DNA from: Pictodentalium vernedei
Taxonomy: Eukaryota; Mollusca; Scaphopoda; Dentaliida; Dentaliidae
Length of the DNA stretch: 64,000 nucleotides
Direction of reading: 5' to 3'
Assembly (NCBI GenBank): GCA_031216915.1
Contig: CM062289.1
Span: forward strand, 18,826,520 to 18,890,519
Shown here: positions 23,424 through 34,949 of the stretch, piece after piece
Position numbering within the stretch: the stretch's first letter is position 1
Layout: each line of letters opens with the position of its first letter
Notes under the pieces: generated by a model
Databases searched by the model: none
What the model was told of the DNA's origin: nothing
Seen by the model: the letters and a program-made list of their open reading frames with translations, nothing else
Program-made: the position numbers and the translations under genes

Positions 23424-23715
23424 CATCTGTGGGTAGACCAATTAATATTTTCAACGTGCAGCCGGGGGCTGGTCTACCACACACATGCACTCAGCATTCA
23501 CCCCATTTAATGAAATTATGACGTATCATGTTCCTGGACGTAAAAGCGGCAACACGGGTACAAAGGGTTAAATAAAATGTTTGGAAAATCATGAATCACG
23601 ACTGCTGTATGTATTTATCCACATATAAATTTACTGAGTTTTTCTTAAAACTATATAATCCCCATTGACAAATATTCCAACAACAACATCAAGGCATGCC
23701 TTAATGGACTCGAGT

Positions 23716-24121
23716 AGGGGCGCGGTCGCATTGCGGTAACCGATTCTCGTCAGATCACCGAAGTTAAGCAACGTCGAGCCCGGTTGGCCCATGGATGGGT
23801 GACCGTCTGAGCGATCGATTCGGACTCCCGCGTTGTGACCTTCGGCAATGCACTTAACCCCGATTGTCCACATGGGGGCACGATGACGCCGTGTGCTAAG
23901 GCGTACTGCGCGTCGATGGTGTGGATGTCTTCAACCAATCTAACTCTGCCTGTGCTGCAGTGCGGAGTTACGATGTTGGGGAGCTGGCAGTTGCTCGTCG
24001 ATGCACGGTGGTTCTCTCCGGGTACTCCGGCTTCCTCCACCCGTAAAACTATCACGGTCATGATTAGCCATTGTGCATAAGTATGTGACCTTAAACACCA
24101 ATAAATAAATAATAATAAATA
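23716..24121 (+). mobile_element. 5S-rRNA-headed SINE, tail A, complete
   Basis: Perfect 14-bp target duplication TAATGGACTCGAGT (23702-23715, 24122-24135). The head at about 23738-23812 is 5S rRNA-like: TCTCGTCAGATCACCGAAG, the box-A-like AAGTTAAGCAACG at 23761-23773, then GGTTGGCCCATGGATGGGTG with GACC, the intermediate element/box C region. The body is the one shared with the tRNA-headed SINEs (CTTCGGCAATGCACTT, CTCTCCGGGTACTCCGGCTT), with tail A and AATAAATAAATAATAATAAATA. It is not a 5S gene: the 5' third and 3' end of 5S are missing and SINE body follows. Confidence 0.93.
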
Positions 24122-24135
24122 TAATGGACTCGAGT

Positions 24136-24802
24136 CATGAAGGAATGGCGTTTACACACCAATCTGTCATCTTCGCGACGAGCGCCCCCTCTCCGGCACA
24201 CACATCCCCGCGCGCGCAGTCACACACGCACACGCACCCTCATTTTGCAACACCTTCCGCCAGACTCGTCCAGACGTGAGGAACAAGAAAATGGTATTTC
24301 TGTGGACCCTGTTTTGGCATATTTTTTTTTAAAAAAAGCAGGGCCTAAATAGGAGGTTAAGGCGCTACATACCCTGTTATTGAGCTTGTACTGCCTCTGA
24401 TTCCAGGGCTGTAAGAGGCTACTTCGCGTCATCTCTAACTGTTTCGTAAGTTGAGATATTTTGTTGCAACCTGGTTTCGGAAAGGACAAATATTCCACAT
24501 CGTATTATATAATGAAAACGTTATGGTCGTTCATATATGGAGTGCAATGAATATGCATCTCTCAGAGAACTTACATTTTACAGATCTGAACGTGAATACC
24601 AACAGTTTGTTGATGTAGACACCTCCGAGAGATTCATATTCCTGATGAGAAACACTGAGCCACAGCTGTGTGGTACCATCTGTGGTATGATCCAGCAATT
24701 CTTAAAACAACGAGAACAAGTTCTGTCAGTCTGACACCAAGAGATGACATTAACTGGTAGAGTGCTAAGTAATTTTTGGTCATCAAAATTTGTTCACATG
24801 TC
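24136..24802. other. no gene recognised
   Basis: An alternating CACACG/GCGCGC patch lies at 24195-24240. Open frames here show no known domain. Confidence 0.5.
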
Positions 24803-24868
24803 TTTGCCTTGTTACAATTTATGGGAGAGTGCCAAGAGGCACTCTCCCATAAATTGTAACAAGGCAAA
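24803..24868. repeat. 66-bp perfect palindrome (family F hairpin)
   Basis: Arms of 31 bp, TTTGCCTTGTTACAATTTAT plus GGGAGAGTGCC, are mirrored exactly around AAGA. Imperfect relatives lie at 30117-30183 and 30850-30912. Confidence 0.95.
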
Positions 24869-25105
24869 CCCATATAGACTAGGTAATTTCACTTCTAAGA
24901 AAATATGAAGCACATCCACAGAATATGACACATTTGGGCTGGGGTACCTGCTCTTCATATTAAAGCCCTGATAGTACCTTCATCCACATTTACCCTTGAT
25001 ATTTACGTCTATCATTTGGAATTAGTATTGTTTTATGTTTCTATTTATGTTGATTTTGTATTGTACAAAGCAATCTGCCTTTGTTCTTGTGTATTTGCTA
25101 AATAA

Positions 25106-25138
25106 ATCTTATCTTATCTTATCTTATCTTATCTTATC
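25106..25138 (+). repeat. (ATCTT)n microsatellite
   Basis: Six to seven perfect pentanucleotide units. Confidence 0.97.
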
Positions 25139-25172
25139 ACATTTACATACTGCCTGATAAAAATCTTGTATT

Positions 25173-25538
25173 ATTTATTATTTATTTATTTATTGGTGTT
25201 TAAGGTCACATATTTCTGCACAATGGCTAATCATGACCATGACATTTTTACGGGTGGCGGAAGCCGGAGTACCCGGAGAGAACCACCGAGCAACGGCGAG
25301 CAACTGTCAGCTCCCCAACATACCAACACCACACAAGCAGGGTTAGCATTGGTTGAAGACAGGTGCACCATCGACGTGCAGTACCCCTTAGTATACAACG
25401 CCACCGTGCCCCACACGTGGGCAATGGGGGTGAAGTGTCTTGCCCAAGGACACAACGCGGTTGCCGCAGGTGGGATTCGAACCGAGGACCTCTCGGCTTG
25501 CAGCCCGCACCTCTACCTATTGAGCCACCGCGCTCCCA
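25173..25538 (-). mobile_element. tRNA-headed SINE, tail A, complete
   Basis: Perfect 14-bp target duplication AAAAATCTTGTATT (25159-25172, 25539-25552). On the minus strand, head box A TGGCTCAATAGG and box B GGTTCGAATCC, then the shared body, tail A and a (AAAT)n end. Confidence 0.95.
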
Positions 25539-25795
25539 AAAATCTTGTATTTGAATAGGTTATAATTATTGCTTGATTTACAGTTAACATGTCGTTGTTA
25601 TAAGTAACTGTTTAGTTATAATTAATTTATTTCCCAGTAGTTTGGCTACCAACTATTGAGCAGACATATGACCGGTTACCGCCATTGCTGGCAAATAAAT
25701 GGTTAATTATTTCAACCCGAAATGCCGGACACGTTTCCGGTTCATGATCGATATACGACCTCAATTCATAAACTATATAGAATAAGATGCTTTTA

Positions 25796-26136
25796 AGCAA
25801 CGTCGTGCCCTGTTAGTCCTTGGATGGATGACCGTCTGGGCGATCGATTCGGACTCCCGCGTTGTGTCCTTGAGCAAGGCACTTCACCCCGATTGTCCAC
25901 ATGGGGGCACGATGACGCCGTGTACTAAGACGTACTGCACGTCGATAGTGCGCGTGTCTTCAATCAATCTAACCCTGCCTGTGCTGCAGTGCGGAGTTAC
26001 GATGTTGGGGAGCTGGCAGCTGCTCATCGTTGCTCGGTGGTTCTCTCCGGGTACTCCGGCTTATTCCACCCATAAAACTGTCACCTACACGATATGACCT
26101 TGGCTGTTAATGTGTCGTTAAACACATTAATAAACA
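25796..26136 (+). mobile_element. 5S-headed SINE, 5' truncated, tail B
   Basis: It starts inside the 5S-like head (TTAAGCAACGTCGTGCCCTG, then TTGGATGGATGACCGTCTGG) and runs through the shared body to tail B (GATATGACCTTGGC, GTGTCGTTAAACACATTAAT). It pairs the 5S head with the other tail type than the copy at 23716. No target duplication found. Confidence 0.88.
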
Positions 26137-26542
26137 ACTCTCATCAAATTTTCCTGTTTTATATTTGTTGTCTTAACTGAATGCAATAACGTATCACAAT
26201 GAAAGACCGCTGCCCTAAAGAAAATTCCGAAAACAAATAAGAAATCAAGTATGTATATATAATATTGGATCTATGTGTGCATATACATGTATGTATGTGT
26301 GTCTGTGTCTGTGCATTATATAGGTGTATAGACATATACGTATATGTATGTGTATATATGCGTGGTTTCAGTATATTTTGAATACTGTTGCAATCTACCA
26401 GAATTATAATGACAATCCCAGAGGAGGTGATTACAAAACAGTCAGCCTGGCTATATCGCCTCCTTCCAGTTGTTTTCCCCAGTCACTTATTATTTGCTTA
26501 ATTTATGTATCGTCTTTATAACAATAATACTGCAGAAATAAA
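26137..26542. other. no gene recognised; TG/TA-rich patch
   Basis: Alternating ATGTATGTATGTGTGTCTGTG text at about 26275-26360 only. Confidence 0.55.
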
Positions 26543-26814
<272 letters not shown>

Positions 26815-26819
26815 ATATA

Positions 26820-27005
26820 AATAAAAAATAACATACTTACTAAATTTGTGTAATAGACCAATGAAGATTTTCCAAGCCCCAAGGCTGCACGTTGAAAATA
26901 TTGATTGGTCTTTCCCCATGTATCGAATATAGACATCACCGGTTGATGGCTCTGAACTGACATGGAATATACCATCAGGATCTACAGGGTTGAAGTCTAC
27001 AAACG
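26820..27005. mobile_element. family D hairpin MITE, degraded
   Basis: AATAGACCAATGAAGATTTTC and GGCTGCACGTTGAAAATATT then GATTGGTCTTTCCCC match the family hairpin. The right end CATCAGGATCTACAGGGTTG is worn. The left end is lost beside the microsatellite. Confidence 0.7.
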
Positions 27006-27071
27006 CTTTTATTTAGCTAATTTCCCCGTAGCTACGCTTTATAACAGTTTTACCAGGAATCACCTGATGTG

Positions 27072-27220
27072 TTTGTAAATGAGCTCGCCGAGTTAATTCC
27101 ACTGAGGTGTCAAAAGCTGTGTTTTTAAGACAAAAAGGGAGAAAATAATACAACTTGAGTGGCGATTTTTGTGAATAGCGTTGGTCGGATTTGACTGTTT
27201 GTTTGTAAAATAAAGGACTT
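27072..27220. mobile_element. piggyBac-like MITE, degraded
   Basis: GTTTTTAAGACAAAAAGGGA, GGCGATTTTTGTGAATAGCG and TTGGTCGGATTTGAC match type A subterminal text. The ends are lost. Confidence 0.6.
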
Positions 27221-27397
27221 AAAACATAAACGAACTAAACCACCACCCCCACTGAACCCCCCCCCCCCCCCAAAAAAAAAAAAACAACCACAAAAAAATC
27301 CACAGACAAAAAACCCAAATAAAACTGAGAGATACGCGAAACTGGCGTTCAGACGAGAGCACATTATACATAGCTGGCATGAAATAATGATCCTTCT

Positions 27398-27647
27398 TTA
27401 ACCATTTACCCAACGTAATGGCCAAAACCGGCCAGCGCTTTTCTCAAAAATCGCCAATTAATTTTCATTATTTTTTCATTTTTTGTCTCAAAACATAGGT
27501 TATGACCCCTCGTTGGAACGAGCTCGTCGAGCTCGTTCCAAAGAGGGGTCATAACCTATGTTTTTGAGACAAAAAATGAAAAAAATTAGGTATTCAAGAA
27601 TATTTTTTGCAAGTGTCGTCTGCTTTTCATGTTAGGTAAATGGTTAA
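27398..27647. mobile_element. piggyBac-like TTAA MITE, core type A
   Basis: TTAACCATTTACCCAACG and GGTAAATGGTTAA ends share the same C-to-A change, so the ends still match each other. The core palindrome is near-perfect. A C14 and A12 tract lies just upstream (27258-27283). Confidence 0.92.
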
Positions 27648-28487
27648 AGAAGTTTGTTCTGGAGATTACACGACCTTAGTAAATAAAATGGTGTATGAGA
27701 ACACGGGGGCGAGTAAGACGGTTGTTGTTGGTTAACGAGTGCAGTAAAGTTAATACACAAACAGAATACAAATAAATAGGTTTCTTTCTGTAAATAACAG
27801 TCCATTGACCCAACTCGATTTTTGCCGACAAAAAAGCGACAAATCAATAGACTTCAGTTTAGCGGGGGTTTCAGACAAAGGTATACATGGCTGGATGAGT
27901 AATTATATTGAAAGACAGGACTGGGATGTCAGCGACCGTGAGTGACATAGATAGCAAGCATCTTCCGAAGAGGGTAAAATTACCGACATTGGTGTCAATG
28001 GAAACGAGAGGAAGGCATTGGAAGACGACGAAGGATTTAAAAAAGTTCAAAATGGATGTCGTCTAAATGGCGTAATTTGCCAGAGTCTGGATCTAACATG
28101 ACTGACAATTTTCGTCATTGAAAGAGATTTACGGGAAAGTTAGCTGACCTTAATTTCCTAAAGCAGTCAGTAAACTTTACACTAAGCGTATGGGAATTTC
28201 ATGTGGAGATTGAAATTTCAAAAAAGCTTGCGAATAGGTGCTACCGTTGTGCGCATCATTTCAGAAACGTCAGGCATTTTTCCTGTAGAATGGTATAAAA
28301 AATACACAATTTTCACAATTATTTTTGAACGATTGACTATTAATTATTTTCTGTCGAAACCTTTTTAAAAATAGGAAAACGGCATTTTCACCATCTTCTG
28401 ACGTTCTATAACTTTATTTTATTCATTTTATCAACACTGTACACGTCGTGGCATATACTGACACCGTCCTAGTGTCCGTTCCATTAA
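27648..28487. other. no gene recognised
   Basis: No repeat or coding sequence recognised between the MITE and the Tc1-like element. Confidence 0.5.
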
Positions 28488-28489
28488 TA

Positions 28490-30017
28490 TACTACTCAAA
28501 GTTTGCTAAGCACCAAATATATTTGACACATCATTCTGAAATTTGCTTGTGACATATTTGCGATATTTTTGGTGGATATAATTGAGGGATGTATTGAGAT
28601 GGTCCCCAGTGTTTTCATTATCTTTCTTGTCAGGCAGACTTTTCGTGACAGTCATGGAAAGCATGTGCCCCTTGATTTTCATGATGCTTTCGTGTACTGT
28701 CTACATGTACATGACATGTGTAGGATATTCAACCCAAACCCTTGTGATTTAATGACTGAATATGGCAAATGTAAGAAGACATTTGTCTGAACCAGAAGTG
28801 TGGCGGGCTGTAGGGATGGTGGAACAAGGGGCTACCCATCGTCAGGTTGGCGAAGCCCTTGGTGTGCACCATACGGTGATCATCAGAGCCTGGACAAGAT
28901 TTCAGCACTATGACACACCAGTAAAACGGCATGGTGGTGGCAGAGACAGGGCAACATCTGCAGCTGAAGACCGGTTTTTGATCATTCAGGCCCACAGCAA
29001 CCCAGCCTAGCAATGACCTTGAGAATGCATCAGGGGTAAATGTCTCGACGCAGACTATCCGGGCAAGGTTACACGGATGTGGTCTCCAAACGAGAAGACC
29101 ATGTATTCGTATTCCGCTGTCCCCAAACCACCGTCAGGCACGATATGAATGGACCATGAACCACGGATGGACCAGAGAAGATCGGCGACCTGCCCTTTTT
29201 ACAGATGAGTCAGATGCTGCCTAGACCACACAGATAGGCGTTCTATGGTATGGAGAAGGCCAGGAGAGCGATCCCATGCAGCCAACATTGCAGAGCATGA
29301 CCGATGGAGGGTCAATCATGGTCTGGGGCGGCATCAGCAGGGATATGGACGTACATAGCTCTGTGTCCTTAAACGTGTTTCATTGACTGCACAGTGGTAT
29401 ATTGATGAGATCCTGGATCTCCACGTCAGATTGTATGCAGGTGCAGTGGGTGATAGATTCATTCTGATGGACGATAATGCCCGTCTTCATGTTGCCCATG
29501 CTGTCGGGGAGTACCGACAGAGGGAGGGTGTTGAGCGTATGGACTGGCTAGCAAGATCCCCCAACCTCAATCGAGTCGAACATGTCTGAAATGAGTTTCA
29601 GCTGTGCAATTTCAGCCCGTCGAGTCCTGCCAAGAAATCTCCAGGAGCTTGGTGCCATGCTGGTCCAAGAATGGAACAAAATCCCACAGAGGACCACCAG
29701 GAACCTGATTGGGAGCATGAGAAGGCGTTGCCAAGCTGTAATTGACAGTAATGGGTATCATACTCGATACTGAAGCCATACCAGTTCGCTCCGTCAACAT
29801 TTTGGCAAATTGAAAAATTTCCTCCTTTACCGATAATATCCATTTTCCATGGTTATCGTATTCAAAAGCTAAAAAATAATGTTAAAAATAAATAAAATCT
29901 TAATTTCTTAAAGATATAATTAAATAAAAAATATATACACTTTTCATTACAGTATTTTAACTAAAACGTAAATCAGGTAGTTGGATATACTTGGTGCTTA
30001 GCAAACTTTGAGTAGTA
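28490..30017 (+). mobile_element. Tc1-like transposon, copy 1, complete ends
   Basis: Inverted ends begin TACTACTCAAAGTTTGCTAA (about 30 bp) and are flanked by TA at 28488-28489 and 30018-30019. Same family as 35461-37041. The transposase inside is broken. Confidence 0.92.
28762..29773 (+). pseudogene. Tc1-like transposase, broken
   Basis: The N-terminal helix-turn-helix region is intact in 28762-29010 (RRHLSEPEVWRAVGMVEQGA), then frameshifts and a small deletion intervene. Catalytic part: FTDESD (first D), ILMDDNARLHVAHAVGEY (second D) and SPNLNRVEHV, where the usual PDLNPIEH is altered. It ends with GYHTRY and a stop at 29771-29773. At least three lesions, so no enzyme is made. The near-intact relative on the minus strand at 35719-36765 shows the original reading. 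Confidence 0.88.
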
Positions 30018-30116
30018 TATAAAAGACAAGAAAGTAAGATTTTCTACTTAAACTTTTTATATTCAATGAACGTGGTTCATATTTACCTGTGTTGTACATT
30101 ATTTCATCTATATGCA

Positions 30117-30350
30117 TTTACCTTGTAATAATTTATGGGCGTTTGCCTTTAGGCACTCACTCATAAATTGTAACAAGGCAAAGACATGTAAACTTATTTC
30201 GGTAACGAAGAAACATTTAATTCTCGAACTGTTAACAGTGTCCTTTTTATCAGCACGTACATGGATGCGCAATGAATCTCTGCGCGTTGGTGAAGAACAA
30301 ACAACTCGAAAGTGCAACAATTTCACAGACCTTCAGACGGTCACGTAGTG
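30117..30350. repeat. family F hairpin with shared right flank
   Basis: Imperfect hairpin 30117-30183 (TTTACCTTGTAATAATTTAT / ATAAATTGTAACAAGGCAAA), followed by text (GCGCAATGAATCTCTGCGCG, GTGCAACAATTTCACAGA) that recurs at 30850-31110. Confidence 0.8.
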
Positions 30351-30539
30351 AGCGCGAGCAAGATTTTGCGTGTCATGCGACAAACTGCATTTTTTAGTCT
30401 TTTCAATTTTTGATTTCGATTATGTATGATGCCACTTATATAAACTGCTGTTGAACAAAGTCATGTAAATAATGTGTATTAACTGTTAAAGTGTCGAAAC
30501 TTATACTTGTATTTTATTCTGACGGTTGGGTTCCACACT

Positions 30540-30778
30540 TTAATCCTTTGAACCCCAAAGACCGCATTTTTTGGCCCAGGAACTTGAAACGTTATAATTT
30601 CACCAAGCGGGATGATTGCTCTGTGAACGTGTAGGGTAGCCAATCACTATTTTCAACGTGCAGCCCGGGGCTGCACGTTGAAAATATTGATTGGTCTTCC
30701 CCCGGTGATGAATATGGACGCTTCCAACTGTTGTCATTCAACTGACTTGGAAGACACCATCAGTGTTCAAAGGGTTAA
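30540..30778. mobile_element. family D TTAA hairpin MITE, complete
   Basis: TTAATCCTTTGAACCCC and GTTCAAAGGGTTAA ends at TTAA. The central hairpin is TTTTCAACGTGCAGCC-CGGG-GGCTGCACGTTGAAAA, flanked by CCAATCA-type text. Best reference copy for the family. Confidence 0.9.
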
Positions 30779-30849
30779 ATGCTTGATATTCTGTTGATGT
30801 GCTTCACATTGTTCTTGAAGTGAAATTATTTAGACTGTATAAGGAGTTG

Positions 30850-31110
30850 CCACGTTACAATTGATTGGAGCATGCCGACAGGCCCTCTCTCATAAATTGT
30901 AACAAAGCATAGACATGTGAATAAATTGTAATAACGAAAAATAATACAGCACTAATTTTAGTAACCGAGCAAAATTTAGCAGTCTCCCTGTTAACAGTGT
31001 CTTTCATACAGGCATGTACACGGATGCACAATGAATCTCTGCGCGTTTGTGAAGGACAAAAAACATGGAAGTGCAACAATTTCACAGATCTGAAGACTGT
31101 CACGTTGTGA
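30850..31110. repeat. family F hairpin, second copy with shared right flank
   Basis: GTTACAATTGATTGGAGCAT / CTCATAAATTGTAACAAAGC hairpin, then the flank shared with 30183-30350, including CACAATGAATCTCTGCGCGT. Confidence 0.8.
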
Positions 31111-31312
31111 GACTTGCATGTAATGCGACAAACTTCAAATGTGTCTTTTTTCTTAATTTAGTTTAGTGTATAGCGTGAAAGATACAATCATTAAACATAT
31201 AATGTTGACGGTTCGCTGGAGGTCTCGGCTCCAACTTTTGCAATATCCCGGGAATAATGATCGGAATTGGAAGTGTAAACCTACACAGCTTAATCACTCT
31301 CTGGTAACGATT

Positions 31313-31478
31313 TATTTATTTATTTATTGGGGTTTAACGACACTTTCGACAACCAGGGTCACCTCGTGTCGGACAGTTTTACGGATGGAGGAAGACGGAG
31401 CATCCGGAGAACTACCGAGCAACGGGCAATTGGGATTAAGTGTCTTGCCCAAGGAAACAAAAGGGCGCCTGTTTTCGC
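31313..31478 (-). mobile_element. SINE fragment with tail B
   Basis: Minus strand: CTTGGGCAAGACACTTAATC, a shortened body, then GGTGACCCTGGTTGTCGAAA, GTGTCGTTAAACCCCAATAA and an AAATAAATA end. The head and part of the body are absent. Confidence 0.8.
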
Positions 31479-32009
31479 GAATGAGGTCAAGATGGACAAG
31501 AGTCAGTTTGTAATGTGAAGCACATTCTCGCGCAGTTAAAATGTTACTATTGAAACTTCCAAAAAGACAACTTGGGCAAAACGTTTATAATCAAAAAGCC
31601 TGGGACACATTATTTCAATAAACGTTTGCAGCATTTAGATTCCTTAGAGTAAAACGATGAAGTTATTTGACATTGTATTGTCTGCCAAATGATTTCAAGC
31701 TGTTACCACTCTGCATTTTAGTATTCGCTTAATTGAGTGCACTCATCTTCTGTACTGGCAGCAGATGGTGGCACTGAGTGGAAAAATTAACGGCAGATCA
31801 TTTCCAAGGCTTCATATAGAAGAGATTGACTATACAGCACAACTACAAACACATCTATAGGCGTACGAGACGGGATGAGATTGGGGATTGGTGCCGGAAT
31901 TCGAGGGCGTGGCCAGGCGAAATGAAGTGGGGAAATAGTCTTTCCTCACTTCATTTCACCACCTCTTGCTGAATAAAGAGTGTGTATGCCCCATAGGTTT
32001 TTTCTTGAC
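31479..32009. other. no gene recognised; one small hairpin
   Basis: The hairpin at 31917-31959 has arms GCGAAATGAAGTGGGGAAA and TTTCCTCACTTCATTTC. Nothing else recognised. Confidence 0.55.
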
Positions 32010-32013
32010 ATCT

Positions 32014-32081
32014 CGTCCCCTGAGTTCCAATGTGTTCTATGTGCCAGTATGCACATAGAACACATTGGAACTCAGGAGACG
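32014..32081. mobile_element. 68-bp palindromic mini-element, copy 1
   Basis: CGTCCCCTGAGTTCCAATGT..GTGCC is mirrored across a short loop. Flanked by ATCT at 32010-32013 and 32082-32085. Same size and sequence as 37376-37443 and 57396-57463. Confidence 0.9.
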
Positions 32082-32296
32082 ATCTGCTACACCCTGGGTA
32101 CTTTTCAAAGACGTGGGTACCCAGAAAGCAGAGCTATAACTATAACAAATAAACCAAGAAATATCAAGGTGAGAGCTCATGAACAAGTTTTATGGATATC
32201 AGGCATGAATGCATATGAGGTTGCAATTTTTCAGGAAGAGTGTATGTAAGGGGTGGGATGGGAGGGGGCGGGTGGGCGCTGGCTGCATGCATTCCC

Positions 32297-32297
32297 T

Positions 32298-32352
<55 letters not shown>

Positions 32353-32610
32353 TTGGTCTTTAAGGTCACATATTTCTTCACAATGGCTAACCATGACCGT
32401 GACAGTTTTACGAGTGGAGGAAGCCGGAGTACCCGGAGAGAACCATCGAGCGACGGCGAGCAACTGTCAAATCCCCAACATACCAACTCCACACAAGCAG
32501 GGTTAGCATTGGTTGAAGACAGGTGCACCATCGACGTGCAGTAATCCTTAGTACACAGCGTCACCGTGCCCCCGCGTGGGCAATGGGGGTGAAGTGTCTT
32601 GCCCAAGGAC
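32297..32610 (-). mobile_element. SINE lacking its head, tail A
   Basis: TGCATTCCC flanks both sides (32288-32296, 32611-32619). Minus strand starts at GTCCTTGGGCAAGACACTTC, so the tRNA head is absent. Ends with tail A and a long (AAAT)n (32297-32354). The target duplication shows it inserted in this truncated form. Confidence 0.88.
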
Positions 32611-32767
32611 TGCATTCCCCTTAGTCTGCAGAACATTGAGGAATTCGAGCAACATCACCGTAATCACTTTCGAACAAAACATTTGAGTTCTCGCATTTCA
32701 TAAATTGAACACAATGGCAATTCCTCAACTTGGTAACTTAAGAATTTTGATGAGAAAATTTACTGAC

Positions 32768-32925
32768 CTCGTTCGCGGTGGCTCAGTGGTTAGAGCATTG
32801 GACTACAAGCGGAAAAAGGTCCACGAGTCTGTCAAAAGTCTGCCACCGCCCGGTGGTTCTCTTTGCGTACTTCGGCTTCCCTCACGCCTAAAACCGTTCG
32901 ACACGGGAGAACCTGGCTGTCGGAA

Positions 32926-32976
<51 letters not shown>

Positions 32977-32979
32977 ATA
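32768..32979 (+). mobile_element. short SINE, second tRNA-like head and tail B
   Basis: GCGGTGGCTCAGTGGTTAGA is followed by GCATTGGACTACAAGC, then directly the 3' body (GGTGGTTCTCTTTGCG) and tail B (GTTCGACACGGGAGAACCTG), ending in (AAAT)n at 32926-32979. The central body is deleted. Confidence 0.8.
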
Positions 32980-33143
32980 CTCACTTAGTTTTCAATAAGG
33001 GAACATTTCCGATAACTTCACGCTGAGGGTTTTGCTACTAAAAGAAAATAGCAGCGTTTTCGATTGCTGAGACCATGGCTTTTTGCTTGACATGTGGTCG
33101 AGAAGGTTTGTGTAGTCTGATCATTATCCCCAACCATTGTCGT

Positions 33144-33503
33144 GGGAGCGCGGTGGCTCAGTAGGTAGAGGTGCAGGCTGCAAGCCGAGAGGTCCTCGGT
33201 TCGAATCCCACCTGCGGCAACCGCGTTGTGTCCTTGGGCAAGACACTTCATCTCCATTGCCCGCGTGGAGGCACGATGACGCCATGTACTAAGGCGTACT
33301 GCACGTCGATGGTGCGCATGTCTTCAACCAACCTAACCGTTACGATGTCGGGGAGCTGGCAGCTGCTCGTCGTTGCTCGGTGGTTCTCTCCGGGTACTCC
33401 GGCTTCCTCCACCCGTAAAACTGTCACGGTCATGATTAGCCATTGTGCATAAATATGTGACCTTAACACCAATAAATAAATAAATAAATAAATAAATAAA
33501 TAT
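33144..33503 (+). mobile_element. tRNA-headed SINE, tail A, complete
   Basis: Perfect 12-bp target duplication AACCATTGTCGT (33132-33143, 33504-33515). Head GGGAGCGCGGTGGCTCAGTA with box B GGTTCGAATCC. A short piece of the body near 33348 is missing relative to other copies. Confidence 0.95.
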
Positions 33504-33812
33504 AACCATTGTCGTAGAGAGATTCCTCTGGTATGTGTGTGGGGGAACTATGACCGTTCCGACAGACATACATCCTTCATTGAATCGCTATTGTCTGTTG
33601 GAAATATCAAGAATATTAGAAGAGCGTGGAGAAAATCCCCGGTGTTTAAAAGAATAAGTGTATTGACTCACGCAAGTAACAACCTTTTTCTTCTATCAGG
33701 TTTCCTGCAGATTAAGGTAGATAAAATTCAAAGCTTTTCGAGGCAATTTCTCAGCATTTTTCAAGTCCCAATAAAACAGCCCAACTCGAGGATTTTCAAG
33801 GCCTCCGCCCGC

Positions 33813-33926
33813 GCTAGTCCTAACTAGGACCCTCCCGTCATGACCCCATCCTCCAACTTCCTTTGAAGGGAAGTTAGAGGGTGGGTCATGACCGTGGGGG
33901 GGGGGGGGGAGGGCTCTAGTTAGGAC
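33813..33926. repeat. hairpin related to 17671-17779 and 17939-18031
   Basis: Outer arms AGTCCTAACTAGGACCCTC / GAGGGCTCTAGTTAGGACT. Inner CCAACTTCC / GGAAGTTAG and GTCATGACC / GGTCATGAC. A G13 run interrupts one arm. Confidence 0.8.
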
Positions 33927-34600
33927 TGCACCTTCACTAACTATGGCATATACAGCAAAACAGCTGTGATAAAGCGCTTTCTCGGCGTTTTTATTTCAGG
34001 AATATTCAAGGATTTTCAAAGCCTTCCATTTTCCAGGACTCGAAGGCCTTGAATGGCCCTTTGACAAATTCAAGATCGTTCATTGAGTCCAAAACCTTCC
34101 GTGAATGGATCACAGTGTTGCCACAGAATCTAATTTCACGACACAATTCGGGGTGGGGGTGGCGTGAGGAAAGTGCCCCTACATGTACAACTAAATTGAT
34201 TGGTGGGGTACGTTTTCGCTCTCCCCACTTAAAAATAATGTGGCTCATAGGTCTATGGATAAACTATAGCTAGGCATATGGACAACCAAGCAACTAAACA
34301 AGTGAAAACACGTGTTCTGAAGTTATCTGGTTGTCTCGAAGACGTCTGGTAATAGCAGAATGGCGTTTCGTACAGATCGGTAAGATAGATGCGATGAGGT
34401 ACAAATTTTTGTGACTGAAATTCGACCACTTCCTTCAAACCAAATGGATAATGGGAGGTTACCCCACCCGAGGTATGTCCAAAATCCAAACCAGTTTGTT
34501 TGTGTCTTGGGGGTTTGGTGACACTTCCAACAGCCATGGTCTTATCGTATCGTGCAGTGTTACAGATTCACGAAGTATTGCGTAATGTGTTTTAATATGT
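33927..34600. other. no gene recognised
   Basis: No coding sequence or repeat recognised. Confidence 0.5.
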
Positions 34601-34603
34601 TTC

Positions 34604-34855
34604 TTGACCCTTTACCCAACGTAACGGCCAAAACCGGCCAACGCTATTCTCAAATATCGCCAATTAATTTTCATTATTTTTTTCATTTTTTGTCTCAAAA
34701 ACATAGGTTATGACCCCTCGTTGGAACGAGCTCGTCGAGCTCGTTCCAACGAGGGGTCATAACCTATGTTTTTGAGACAAAAAATGAAACAAAATAGTTA
34801 TTCAAGAATTATTTTTGCAAGTGTCGTCTGCTTTTCAAGTTAGGTAAAGGGTTAA
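34604..34855. mobile_element. piggyBac-like MITE, core type A, plus extra end fragment
   Basis: TTGACCCTTTACCC and GGTAAAGGGTTAA ends; core palindrome GACCCCTCGTTGGAACGAGC is intact. A second right end (CTAGGTAAAGGGTTAA, to 34949) follows after 94 bp, either a fragment of another copy or an alternative end. Confidence 0.9.
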
Positions 34856-34949
34856 CCGTTTGTCTTGTAATACATTTTTTACATCTTTTTTGGACCTTTT
34901 CTTATTTTTATGGGGATCTTTCAGCCTTTTGTGCTAGGTAAAGGGTTAA

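Larger units (their letters stand above)
21963..23571. mobile_element. TTAA hairpin MITE (family D) split by a long-TIR element
   Basis: Ends TTAACCCTTTGAACAC and ACAAAGGGTTAA lie at TTAA sites (21963-21966, 23568-23571). The family's diagnostic hairpin, TTTTCAACGTGCAGCC..GGCTG, is at about 23447-23480. The continuous structure is seen in the copies at 30540-30778 and 47594-47841. Here 22044-23423 is a later insertion. Confidence 0.8.

Noticed and set aside
22010-23436. Two nearly identical 60-67-codon proteins (22010-22213 and 23254-23436)
   Set aside because: They are the same sequence in the two arms of the long inverted repeat and have no known domain.
23738-23812. A genuine 5S rRNA gene
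   Set aside because: Only the middle of 5S is recognisable. It is followed by SINE body and tail and flanked by a 14-bp target duplication.
33144-33220. Genuine tRNA genes at the GGTTCGAATCC sites
   Set aside because: Each lies at the head of a SINE with the same body; acceptor stems do not close and the sequence recurs many times with target duplications.
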